Of a stretch of DNA of 64,000 bases, positions 43,488 to 53,700 are shown in pieces. This DNA is from Rhodopseudomonas palustris HaA2 (GTDB lineage: Bacteria > Pseudomonadota > Alphaproteobacteria > Rhizobiales > Xanthobacteraceae). Location: positions 4,340,001 to 4,404,000 of the forward strand of contig NC_007778.1 of the NCBI RefSeq assembly GCF_000013365.1, read 5' to 3'. The stretch's first letter is position 1; each line of letters begins with the position of its first letter. The translations under genes were made by a program, and so were the position numbers. Under the pieces are notes generated by a model. It had not been told where the DNA came from, searched no databases, and saw only the letters and a list, made by a program, of their open reading frames with translations.

Positions 43488-44798
43488 CTAAGCACCCGCC
43501 GGCTGGCGATTGTGTGACGTCACGGTCGGCGCCGCGTCGGCAGCGGTTCCCGCGGCACCGGCGTGTCGGCCCGAAAGCCCGCGCGGCGCCTCGGCCAGCG
43601 CCGCGCCGAGGCAGATGCCGACGGGAAGCCAGAACAGAACGTACAAATAGCCGAGGTCGGTCGGGATGATCTCGTAGTCGACGGTGGTGGCGGTGAGGCA
43701 GACCGCCAGCAACGCCAGCCCCAGGATCTCGCGGCGGCGCAACCACGCCCGCAGCGCGCTCACCAACGAGGCCAGCACGATGCCGAACAGCGCCAGCGCG
43801 CTGAACACGCCGCCCCTCACCGCCGCGCACAGAAAGATGTTGTGTCCGTTCATCACCATGGTGCCATCGGGCAGCATGCGCTGGGTGTCGAAAGCGAGAC
43901 CATAGCCGAGCCACGGCTTCAGCATCGCCATGTCGAAATAGATCGGCCACAGCGTCAATCGCAGGCTGTCGCGCCGCTGCAGCAACTCGCCGGCGAGCGG
44001 GGTCAGCAGCGTGACCGCCGCCGCGACCGCCACCAGCGCCACGATCGCCGCCGCCAGCCGCCAATTCGCCGACAGGATCGACACGCCGATGCCGACCGTC
44101 GCGGCGATCAGCGAGCCGCGGCTGCCGGTGAGCACGACGGCGCCGAGCAGGATCAGAACCGACGCCGCCAGCATCGCGAACTGCCATCGCCGTAACCTGC
44201 GCGACGCCATCACCGCCGCCGCGCCGACGCAGGGCATCGCGAACATCATGCCGATGACGTTGGAGTTGTAGTAGACCGTCAGCCCCCTGACGCCCTGCAG
44301 CCGGGTGGTCATCAGCGTCTCCAGCGACAGACCGGTGAACGATACCACGTCGCGGATCGCCGCCAGCGCCGCCACCGGCGCCAGCACCAGGAACAGCAGC
44401 CGCAGGAAATCGCCGTCGCCGCGCACCAATTGCGCGACGATCGCCACGAAGGCGACGACCGCCGCGAAGTAGCGCAGGTTTCGCAGCAGCATCGGCCACG
44501 GGGTCTCGCCGCCGAGCGCCGAGGTGCCGATGATCAGCAACAGAAACACCGCCGAAGCGATGAACACGCCCGATTTCGCGATCGGCAGCAGGTTGCGATA
44601 CGGCGCCGCCGTGATCAGCATCACCGGCAGCACCAGGAACCACAAGACGGTGCGCGCCAGCCAGATGCTGTGCAGCGCATAGATCAGGCACATCGACAGG
44701 ATGAACAGCTTCTCGCCGGCCCGCATGCGTATCAGCCAGTCGCGGGTCTGCGCCAGAGTCTGCCGGGCGCGCGACGATCGGGCGACGACGGATACCAT
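43488..44798 (-). CDS. O-antigen ligase/polymerase-like membrane protein
   Basis: A 436-aa polytopic protein of the Wzy_C/WaaL family. TGSRGSLIAA near residue 230 and NGHNIFLCAAVRGG near residue 325, with the conserved periplasmic His, match WaaL-type ligases. Such proteins join O-antigen to lipid A-core or polymerise repeat units. It lies seven bases after the upstream glycosyltransferase gene, making a small envelope-glycan operon. Ligase and polymerase cannot be told apart from sequence. Confidence 0.83.
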   Translation of the reverse strand: MVSVVARSSRARQTLAQTRDWLIRMRAGEKLFILSMCLIYALHSIWLARTVLWFLVLPVMLITAAPYRNLLPIAKSGVFIASAVFLLLIIGTSALGGETPWPMLLRNLRYFAAVVAFVAIVAQLVRGDGDFLRLLFLVLAPVAALAAIRDVVSFTGLSLETLMTTRLQGVRGLTVYYNSNVIGMMFAMPCVGAAAVMASRRLRRWQFAMLAASVLILLGAVVLTGSRGSLIAATVGIGVSILSANWRLAAAIVALVAVAAAVTLLTPLAGELLQRRDSLRLTLWPIYFDMAMLKPWLGYGLAFDTQRMLPDGTMVMNGHNIFLCAAVRGGVFSALALFGIVLASLVSALRAWLRRREILGLALLAVCLTATTVDYEIIPTDLGYLYVLFWLPVGICLGAALAEAPRGLSGRHAGAAGTAADAAPTVTSHNRQPAGA

Positions 44799-44805
44799 TG
44801 GACTC

Positions 44806-46140
44806 CTAGCTCGTGAAACCGGCAGGGGCAGCCGCTACGCTGCGCAGCACCTCCACCATCCGGCCGGCGGATTGCGCCCAGGTTACCGGGCGATAGTTCG
44901 ACCGGATCGCGGCTTCGTATCCGGCAAGTTGCTCAGGGGAATGGATCAGGTCAAGCACCGCATCGCGCCAGGCTGCGAAATCCAGCGGATCGAGGTGCCC
45001 CGCGAGGCCGGCGCCGGCTTCCGGCAGTGACGACGTGTTCGATGCGAGACAGTACTTGCCGAAGGCGAGGCTCTCCGACACCGGCAGTCCCCAGCCCTCG
45101 TAGAACGAGGGATACAGCGTAAACGCGCAGTTCCGGTACAGCCACGCCAGTTCCTCGTCGCCAGCGCGAGGCAGATGCAGGATCGACGACGCGGTGACCG
45201 GATCATGCGCGATCTGCCACAGCAGGTCGGCACTGCCGAAGCCGGGCTGCCCGACGATCACCAGCGTCGGCAGACGAGGCGTGCCCTGCTCGGTCAAGCG
45301 CCGCCACAAGTGATACAGCAGATCGAAATTCTTGCGCGACTGGATGGTCGAGACGCTGAGCACGAAGCGCTGCGCCTGCCCGTCGCCGAGCGCAGCGGGC
45401 CGGCGCGCGGTCGCCGGCGTCGCCAGATCGGCGCCCAGATGCACCACCTCGATCGCGCCGCGCAACCCGCCATGGCGCTGCGCATAGGCGCGCACGTCGG
45501 CGCTGGTGGAGTCGGAAATCGAAATCACCATGTCGCATTCGCGGATCAGGAACTGCGCATAGGCCTCGAACTGCGTGACGAACTCGCCGTCGGCGAAGAA
45601 TTGCGGCGCGACCACCGGGATGAAGTCCTGGCACACCGCCGCGATCCGGGTTCCGCGCGCGCGGCGCATCCGCGCCACCGCTGCGTAGTCGACCCGCGAC
45701 CAGTTCTCGCCGGCGAGCAGCAGCACCTCGTGGCCCGCAGCCGGGCCGGGCGGCGGCAGCCCCTCGCCGCCGGCCATTTTCTGCAGCAGCGGCGCGACAG
45801 CGCCACGCACCGAAGTACGAACCGCGCGTTCGAGTTTCTTGCCGAGCGGCTTGATCGACGACAGCATCGTGGCACGCGCCGCCTTCGGCTTCGCCGCGGC
45901 GACCGGCTTGGCGCCGAGATCGGGCACCGCCGCAACCGGCACGTAGTCCTGTCGCAGCGGTTCGTAGCGGCAAAATCCGAGCTGCGGTCCGATCCGTTCG
46001 CGCAACGCGGTGGCGATTCTGTGCTCGACCCGCAGCGTGCCGTTCATCTGGCCGGAGCGCGCGCGAGCGCTGGTCGATACGTCCATCCACAGCCAGGGTT
46101 GTCGCGGCGGCGGGGTCTGGCTGTCGGGGGGCTGCGCCAA
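44806..46140 (-). CDS. Glycosyltransferase, GT4/GT1-like
   Basis: A 444-aa GT-B glycosyltransferase. The N-terminal acceptor domain begins after PWLWMDVSTSARARSG. The C-terminal donor domain has SVSTIQSRKNFDLLYHLW and PSFYEGWGLPVSESLAFGK, the nucleotide-sugar Glu motif. The frame starts at TTG 46140, which is needed to keep the first beta-strand. ATG at 46086 is the alternative. It is paired with the O-antigen-ligase-like gene downstream and divergent from a GT2 gene. Confidence 0.82.
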   Translation of the reverse strand: MAQPPDSQTPPPRQPWLWMDVSTSARARSGQMNGTLRVEHRIATALRERIGPQLGFCRYEPLRQDYVPVAAVPDLGAKPVAAAKPKAARATMLSSIKPLGKKLERAVRTSVRGAVAPLLQKMAGGEGLPPPGPAAGHEVLLLAGENWSRVDYAAVARMRRARGTRIAAVCQDFIPVVAPQFFADGEFVTQFEAYAQFLIRECDMVISISDSTSADVRAYAQRHGGLRGAIEVVHLGADLATPATARRPAALGDGQAQRFVLSVSTIQSRKNFDLLYHLWRRLTEQGTPRLPTLVIVGQPGFGSADLLWQIAHDPVTASSILHLPRAGDEELAWLYRNCAFTLYPSFYEGWGLPVSESLAFGKYCLASNTSSLPEAGAGLAGHLDPLDFAAWRDAVLDLIHSPEQLAGYEAAIRSNYRPVTWAQSAGRMVEVLRSVAAAPAGFTS

Positions 46141-46404
46141 GTTCTGTCCGTCGCGTGGTGCCGGCTTCGGAGCCGGCCTGAATAATATTCATGCGCGGCG
46201 AGGCCCGCGCTGCAATCAATCGGATCGAGGTCGACTCGGGTCTAGCGGGTCGGGCTTCGCAACGTCAATGGCAAGTAATTGTTGACGGCCGCGAATTCGC
46301 CGCGACCGCCGATATTCGCGCCACCGCGCGCCGCTTGCAAAGCGGCGGCCGGCGCGGTCTATCTCGGGGTCCGTGCCGCGTGCACAAATCGAGTGAGGAC
46401 GACA

Positions 46405-47448
46405 GTGTCGCCGCATCGGCCGCCACAAGTCTCGGTGATCCTGCCGGTTCGCGACGGCCAGCGCTGGCTGCGCGAGGCGGTCGACAGCGTGCTGGCGCAG
46501 ACCTTGTCCGATCTCGAACTCCTGGTGATCGACGACGGCTCGACCGACGCGACGCCGGCGATCCTCGATGAAGCGCGCGCCCGCGATCCGCGTGTCGTCG
46601 TGCTGCGGCAGAGCCGCGAGGGGCTGGTCGCGGCGCTCAATCTGGGCCTGGCGCGGGCCCGCGCGCCGCTGATCGCGCGACTCGACGCCGACGACATCGC
46701 GCTGCCGGAGCGGCTCGCGCGGCAGCGCGACTATCTGCAGGCGCACCCGGACGTCGTGCTGCTCGGCGGCTGGGCCGAGATCATCGACGCCCAGGGCGCA
46801 TCGTCCGGCCGCCAGATGCGGCCGAGCCCGGACGGCCTGCGCGAGACGCTGACCAAGAAGAGCCCGTTCATCCATCCGACGGTGATGTTCCGCACAGACG
46901 CCGCGCGGCGCATCGGCGGCTATCGCGCCGCCTTCGAGGCCGGCGAGGATTATGATTTCTGGCTGCGCCTCGCCGATATCGGCGCCATCGCCATCCTGCC
47001 CGAGGTGCTGATCCGCTATCGCGAGCACGGCGGCAGCGTTACACGCACCCGCGAGTTGCGGCAGATCTATTCCGCCCGCCTCGCCAAGCTCGCCAGCGCC
47101 GCCCGCAGCCACGGCGGCCCCGATCCCTCGGCGATCTTGACCGCGCCGCCCGACTGGCACGATGACGATCCCGGCAATTTCGAGCGCGACAGCTCGCGGC
47201 TGTTCCGGATGCTAGAACTCGCCGACCCCTCGCTGGCGCGCACGGCGCCAGCGTCCGCGATCGACCTCGCTGCGATCACCTCGCAGCGATCCACGCTGAC
47301 CGCCGGCGAACGGAAGTTCGCGCAAGCCGCATTGCTGAACCTGCTGCGCGAGCGCCGCGACCTCCCGGTCTCCCGCGCCAGGCTGATCGCCCTGCTGCTA
47401 TGGCTGGGACCGGCGAAGGCGATGAAGAAGCTGATACGGACGAAGTAA
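46405..47448 (+). CDS. Glycosyltransferase family 2
   Basis: A 347-aa GT-A glycosyltransferase. VSVILPVRDGQRWLREAVDS opens the domain. DDGSTD and RLDADDIALPERL are the nucleotide- and metal-binding acidic motifs, and EDYDFWLRL is the catalytic-base region. The C-terminal ~120 residues are helical. The start is GTG at 46405, with GAGG eight bases upstream. In-frame sequence before it is low-complexity. It is likely an inverting enzyme adding a sugar to a lipid-linked glycan. Confidence 0.85.
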   Translation: MSPHRPPQVSVILPVRDGQRWLREAVDSVLAQTLSDLELLVIDDGSTDATPAILDEARARDPRVVVLRQSREGLVAALNLGLARARAPLIARLDADDIALPERLARQRDYLQAHPDVVLLGGWAEIIDAQGASSGRQMRPSPDGLRETLTKKSPFIHPTVMFRTDAARRIGGYRAAFEAGEDYDFWLRLADIGAIAILPEVLIRYREHGGSVTRTRELRQIYSARLAKLASAARSHGGPDPSAILTAPPDWHDDDPGNFERDSSRLFRMLELADPSLARTAPASAIDLAAITSQRSTLTAGERKFAQAALLNLLRERRDLPVSRARLIALLLWLGPAKAMKKLIRTK

Positions 47449-47565
47449 CAGCGAGCGACCGAGGAGACGCGTCGTCCGGCTGAGCGCAGCGACACCCGGA
47501 GCCGCCGCCCTTCGATGCCTCGAAGTCACAAGTCACGAAACGCCCCCGTCGTTCCGGGGCGCGCG

Positions 47566-47759
47566 CATCGAATGATTGAAGCGACGCGGCATTCTCGCGT
47601 GCGGAGTCGTCATCCTGAGGTGCGAGCGCAGCGAGCCTCGAAGGATGCGCCAAGGCGCTTGCGGCTCATCCTTCGAGGCCCGCAGCGCCGCGCATGGCGC
47701 GGCCAGCGGGCACCTCAGGATGACGGCGGTGATTCCATCAAAACCAGAGCTGCTCTAAC
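47566..47759. repeat. Long palindromic repeat element (copy A)
   Basis: The core 47609-47724 begins GTCATCCTGAGGTGCGAGCG and ends CACCTCAGGATGAC, with an inner TCGAAGGATG/CATCCTTCGA pair. Flanking sequence on both sides (GATTGAAGC..., GTGCGGAGTCGTC, GCGGTGATTCCATCAAA) also matches the element at 60669-60892, in inverse orientation. It fills the 423-bp gap between the GT2 and FNR genes, apart from the FNR terminator. Confidence 0.83.
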
Positions 47760-47782
47760 AGCTCGAAACGCCGCAGGCAGGC

Positions 47783-47814
47783 GCAAAACAAAGGGCGCAC
47801 CTTGCGGCGCGCCC
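47783..47814 (-). terminator. Rho-independent terminator of the FNR gene
   Basis: On the minus strand, the stem GGGCGC/GCGCCC with a ten-base loop is followed by TTTGTTTTG. It lies 58 bp past the stop. Confidence 0.78.
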
Positions 47815-47871
47815 TGAACTAACGACTTGCTGTGATCGCCCGGCAGCAGCGCCGCCGAGCTGTTCGCGCGC

Positions 47872-48957
<1,086 letters not shown>

Positions 48958-49060
48958 CTAGCCAAGCCCGGCGGGGGAGAAAAGCCATAAATGGCTTGCG
49001 GCACCTTGTTCTAGCTCAAGAACTGCGCTCAATGGTTTCCAGAAGCCCGGAGAATGGCCC

Positions 49061-49534
49061 TTGTCTGCACGATCCCGCGACCACGCTGTGCCTCTGCTGG
49101 AGGACTTCCCCTACCGACTTTCGGACAATGTCCGGTTCGCCGACCTCGATCCGAACAACCACGTCAACAACGCGGTCTATGCCAGCTATTTCGAGACCGG
49201 CCGGGTCACGCTGATGAAGCAGCCGTCGCACGGGCTGATCCCGGAGGGGCTGTCCTGGGTGCTGGTGCGGCTCGATATCCACTTCCGCAGCGAGTTGCAC
49301 TGGCCGGGAACCATCGAGCTCGGCATCGGCCTGGTCAAGCTCGGCCGGACCTCGACGCATTTCGATCAGGTGGTGTTTTCAGAGGGCGTCTGCGTCGCCT
49401 CGGCACGCGCCGTGACCGTGCTGGTCGACGCAACCAGCCGCAAGCCGACGCCGTTGCCCGATCAATTGATCGCCAACCTGGCGCCGTGGTGGCTGCGCGG
49501 CGTCGATCACGCAGAGCGGACGCCGCGGGCGTGA
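49061..49534 (+). CDS. Acyl-CoA thioesterase (4HBT hot-dog fold)
   Basis: A 157-aa hot-dog-fold protein. VRFADLDPNNHVNNAVYASY carries the catalytic Asp of the 4-hydroxybenzoyl-CoA thioesterase family (D-x3-H-V-N-N). The start is probably TTG at 49061 (GGAG upstream). An in-frame GTG at 49088 is possible. It probably hydrolyses an acyl-CoA, substrate unknown. It is convergent with the ferredoxin gene, whose stop is the next base. Confidence 0.85.
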   Translation: MSARSRDHAVPLLEDFPYRLSDNVRFADLDPNNHVNNAVYASYFETGRVTLMKQPSHGLIPEGLSWVLVRLDIHFRSELHWPGTIELGIGLVKLGRTSTHFDQVVFSEGVCVASARAVTVLVDATSRKPTPLPDQLIANLAPWWLRGVDHAERTPRA

Positions 49535-49855
49535 TTACGCCTGACGATCCGGGGTCGAGATCACCAGGCCGTCGAGTTCGTCCGAGACCTTGATCTGGCA
49601 CGACAGCCGCGAGTTCGGGCGCACGTCGTAGCCGAAGTCGAGCATGTCCTCTTCCATCGGCGAGGGGCCGCCGACCTTCTCGCGCCAGGCCTCGTCGACA
49701 TAGACGTGGCAGGTCGCGCAGGCGCAGGCGCCGCCGCATTCGGCCTCGATGCCGGGGATGGCGTTGCGGATCGCCGCTTCCATCACGGTCGCGCCGTTCT
49801 CGACGTCGACGATGCGGGTCTCTCCGGAGTGATCAACAAAGTGAATCTTGGCCAT
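49535..49855 (-). CDS. 2Fe-2S ferredoxin, adrenodoxin type
   Basis: A 106-aa ferredoxin. Cluster ligands follow the adrenodoxin spacing: Cys40-x5-Cys46-x2-Cys49 and Cys86, with an extra Cys44. EECGG-type surroundings ([15 protein letters not shown]) and the MEEDMLDF patch are typical of ferredoxins feeding P450s or Fe-S/FNR systems. It has no signal peptide, so it is cytoplasmic. The TrxR-like FNR gene is close by. ATG at 49855 is clear. Confidence 0.93.
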   Translation of the reverse strand: MAKIHFVDHSGETRIVDVENGATVMEAAIRNAIPGIEAECGGACACATCHVYVDEAWREKVGGPSPMEEDMLDFGYDVRPNSRLSCQIKVSDELDGLVISTPDRQA

Positions 49856-50014
49856 GATTGCTCGTCGGACGCTCTGCTCGTTCGGACAGGGGAAGGATGA
49901 CGGGCTGTCCTATAGCGGGTCGATCGGCTTTCCGCCAGCGCCGCGGCGAGCAAAATCGGGAACTGCAATCGGCCTTTCGCCGCAGCGAGCTTTGCGGCCG
50001 CCGGGCATGGCGGA

Positions 50015-50389
50015 TCAGCGCTCCAGCAGTTCGCCGATCGCGCGCCGGGCGTGATCGACCGCGGCGTCGAGCGCCGCGAGCCGCTCGGGGGCGTCGTTGC
50101 CGCGCCGCAGCGCATCCTCGAATTCCTCGGCCGCATCCGCCACCGCGAATGCCCCGATCGCCCGCGCCGAGCCTTTCAGCGTATGCGCCAGCGCCGCCGC
50201 GTCCGCCGGCCAGGACGACAGCACCGCCGCCAGGCGGGACGCCTGCGCCGAGAACATCGTCAGAACCTCGCGCGCGAGCGACTTATCCCCAAGCGTCATC
50301 CGCGCCAAATGGGCCTCATCGATCGCCCCGGAATCCGGCACCAACGGTGGCGACGCCATCCACTCGACCCCATCCAGCTGCAGCGACAA
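50015..50389 (-). CDS. Hpt (histidine phosphotransfer) domain protein
   Basis: A 124-aa single-domain phosphotransfer protein. The phospho-acceptor is His69 in AHTLKGSARAIGA, inside a helical bundle (LAREVLTMFSAQASRL upstream). Hpt proteins shuttle phosphate between hybrid kinases and response regulators, so it could serve a kinase such as the double hybrid at 20660 (inference). The start is TTG at 50389, with GGGAGAGAG upstream, or ATG at 50359 (114 aa). It is divergent from the giant polar protein gene. Confidence 0.85.
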   Translation of the reverse strand: MSLQLDGVEWMASPPLVPDSGAIDEAHLARMTLGDKSLAREVLTMFSAQASRLAAVLSSWPADAAALAHTLKGSARAIGAFAVADAAEEFEDALRRGNDAPERLAALDAAVDHARRAIGELLER

Positions 50390-50782
50390 CAGGCTCTCTC
50401 CCGGCGGATTCGGCGTTTTCCACGGCGCGGTCGACGAATTACCGATCCAAGCACGGGATTGGTTAACGGATCATTTCGGGACAACGCCGCAAGTTTGAGG
50501 CCATTTTGTCCGGTATTTTCCGCCGGTTTCCGGGGCCAATCGGGATTTTCACGTCAGCCGAAGGAGTTAGCGGCAACTCCCGTTAACGATGATTAAGAAT
50601 GTCTTAACGTCGGCCATTTCATTCGATGCACCGAGCCAATAGGATGTTTGCGGAAGTGGTGGACAAAAGTCCGGCGTCGAGGGGTTCGACGGCGCCGGCT
50701 TTGAGCATCAGACCGGAGCCGGCGAACTGCGATCGGATTTCATGCAGTGTCCCCGGATGCGTAGAACGAGGGCGTAGGTCAC
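50390..50782. other. Divergent promoter region of the Hpt and GPR-like genes
   Basis: A 393-bp region with locally lower GC. It contains three TTAA-type sites between 50583 and 50607, including one full CtrA-type box, and another GGTTAACGG near 50458. No small gene or RNA is recognised. Confidence 0.6.
50593..50607. promoter_or_regulatory. CtrA-type binding box
   Basis: TTAAGAATGTCTTAA matches the CtrA consensus TTAA-N7-TTAA exactly. A third TTAA lies ten bases to the left (50583-50586). The box is 176 bp upstream of the ATG at 50783. CtrA is the conserved cell-cycle master regulator of alphaproteobacteria. Confidence 0.65.
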
Positions 50783-53700
50783 ATGGCGAATAATCCCAAG
50801 AAGATCAAAGATCCGACCGAAGTGGCGCTGTCCGCGATTCAGGAAGCCCTGAACATCAGCGATGCGCCTGCGGCGACCGACGATCCGATCTCGGCGCGGA
50901 GCGACAATTCGCCGGCGCTCTCGCCGCCGCCCGCTTTCAACGACGGCGCGCCGGAGCCGCGGATCGCAACCGACCGTCCCGGATTCGAACAACACGACGA
51001 CGACCGTCAGTTCGCGCAGCGCCCCGCCAATGACGACCGCGAGACCATCGGCCAGTTGCTGCAGGCGCTGCAGAAGGGCCGTCCGGCCCGCAACGTCTAC
51101 ACCCTCGCCTCGATCTTCGCCGGGGTCTGGATCTTCGGCGGCATCGTCCTCACCATCAGCTTCCTGCCCTCGCTGCAGGCGATGGTCGGCCAGGGCGCCG
51201 GCGGCACGATGGCGCTGGTCGGCCTGATCGCGCTGTTCCTCGCCCCGGTGATGCTGTTCTACTTCCTCGCCAGCCTGACCTGGCGCGGCCAGGAACTGCG
51301 GATGATCGCGCAGTCGATGGCGCAGGTCGCGATCCGATTCTCGGAGCCCGAGATCGCGGCGAGCGATTCCGTCGTGACCGTCGGTCAGGCGATCCGCCGC
51401 GAGGTCGCGGCGATGGGCGACGGCGTCGAGCGCGCGATCGCGCGCGCCGGCGAGCTCGAGACCCTGGTCGCCAACGAGGTCTCGGCGCTGGAACGCGCTT
51501 ACTCCGACAACGAAGTCCGCATCCGCGCCCTGCTGCAGGACATCGCGCATCAGCGCGACAATCTGGTCGGCCAGGCCGAGCAGGTGCGTAGCGCCATCTC
51601 CGGCGTGCAGATCGATCTGCGCCACGACATCGCGCTGATCTCCGACGCGATCGCCAGCCGCGTCGACGAAGTTGCGAAGAGCATCACCAGCGCGCTGGAA
51701 GAGCGCGGCGCCCACATCACCGGTGCGCTGAGCCACGCCGGCGACAACATGATCCTCGCCCTCGGCGAGCGCGGCGGCGATCTGCTCGACCGCCTGGAAG
51801 AAGCCAGCGCCGAGACCACGCGCGCCGTGCTCGACGCCAGCGAGCGGCTGACCGCCAGCCTGAATTTCAAGACCGGGCACGTTCACGACGAATTCGTCGA
51901 ACTCGCCGACCGCGTCCACGACATGCTCAACGAGCGGCTCGATCGCATCACCGGCGAGTTCGAACAGCGTTCGTCCAGCATCGTCGACGGCATTTCCGAG
52001 CGCACCGAGCAGGTCCACGACTCGCTGAAGAACTCCTCGGACTCGCTGCTGCTCGAACTCGAGCTGCGCAGCGGTGATCTCGTCAGCAAGATCGACGACG
52101 CCGGCAACCGCCTCGCAGACCAGATCCTGACCAGCGGCGACAAGGCCAGCGAAGCGCTCGACGTCACCGTGAATACGCTGGTGGCCAAGGTCGTCAGCCA
52201 GACCGAGAACGCCCACGACGCCCTCAGCATGCAGATGAGCGCGTTCGACGATCTGGTGAAGCAGCAGGGCTCCGAGCTCGCCGAGAAGTTCGCGCGCGAT
52301 TCGGGCACGCTCGGCGCGCTGATCACCCGCCACATCTCCGAATTCGACCGCACCGTGAAGACCTACGGCGGCGACATCGTCGAGCGCATGGGCCAGCGTA
52401 CCCAGGACATCTCGACCACGCTGAAGGACTACGTCGACAATTTCGACCAGCGCGTCACCGCGCGCGGCGGCGAGCTCAGCGCCACGCTGGATCAGCGCCT
52501 GTCGCATTTCGAGAACGTGTTCGAGACCCGCGTCGGCAGCCTCGACGGCTCGCTCGACGTCAAGATCAAGTTGCTGGACGAAACCGTCAGCGAACACCTG
52601 CGCTCGCTCGAAGACGGCTTCGCATCGCGCACCCAGATCGTCACCGAATCGATCGACAGCCGGATCGCGCGGCTCTCGGAAACGCTGACCACCGGCTCGG
52701 ATCAGGCGATCGTCGCCATCGACAGCCGGATCGCCGAACTGTCGACCACGATGTCGAGCGGCACGAGCCAGGCCGTCGATCTGATCGACACCCGCATCGA
52801 CAAGCTCTCCGGCACGCTGACGGCGGGCGCGGTGCAGGCGATCGAGGCAATCGATCAGCGCCTGTCGCATCTCACCAACTCGCTCACCGACGGCACCGCG
52901 CAGGCGATCCACGCGATCGATCAGCGCATCGGCAACGTCACCGAGACGATCGACAGCCGCAGCGCCGGACTGGCGGCGACCGTCAGCGCCCGCTTCCAGG
53001 AGATCCACGAAGGCCTCGAAGGCCGGGTCGGCACCGTGCTGACCGACATCGACCTGCGCGTGTCGCAATTCGAGGACCTGCTCGGCTCGCGCATCGACGC
53101 GGTGGCCGGTCGATTCGAGAACACCGGGCGCGAAGCCAGCGATCTGCTGATGGCGCGCGCCGAAGAACTCTCGCTCGGCATCAAGTCGCATGTCGCCGAC
53201 GCCGAGCGTTCGCTCACCGGCCTCGTCGTCAGCACCAGCGACACGATCCAGAGCGGCACCCGCTCCGCCAAGGAAGCGATGCTGTCGGTGTCGACCGAGG
53301 TCGGCGCGCAGCTGCAACTCACCTCGTCCGAGATCGAACGCGCCCTCACCGCGGTCGGCACCAGCGCCGCGAACACGGTGCTGCTCAGCGCGACCGAGGC
53401 CCAGTCCAAGCTGGTCGCAGCGTCGAGCGATACGCTCGCCCAGATCAAGTCGCTGTCGGCCGACGTCGAGCGCACCCTCGCGGTCGCCGGCACCTCGACC
53501 GCGGCATCGGTGCTGGCCGGCGCGCGCGAGGCGCAGACCACGCTGGTCGCCACCTCGACCGACGTCACCAACGAGATCAGGTCGCTGTCGGCCGAAATCC
53601 AGCGCACGCTGACCGACGTCGGCGGCACCGCCTCGACCTCGGTGCTGAACAGCGCCCGCGAGGCGCAGGCGACCCTGGTGTCGTCGTCGTCCGACGTCGC

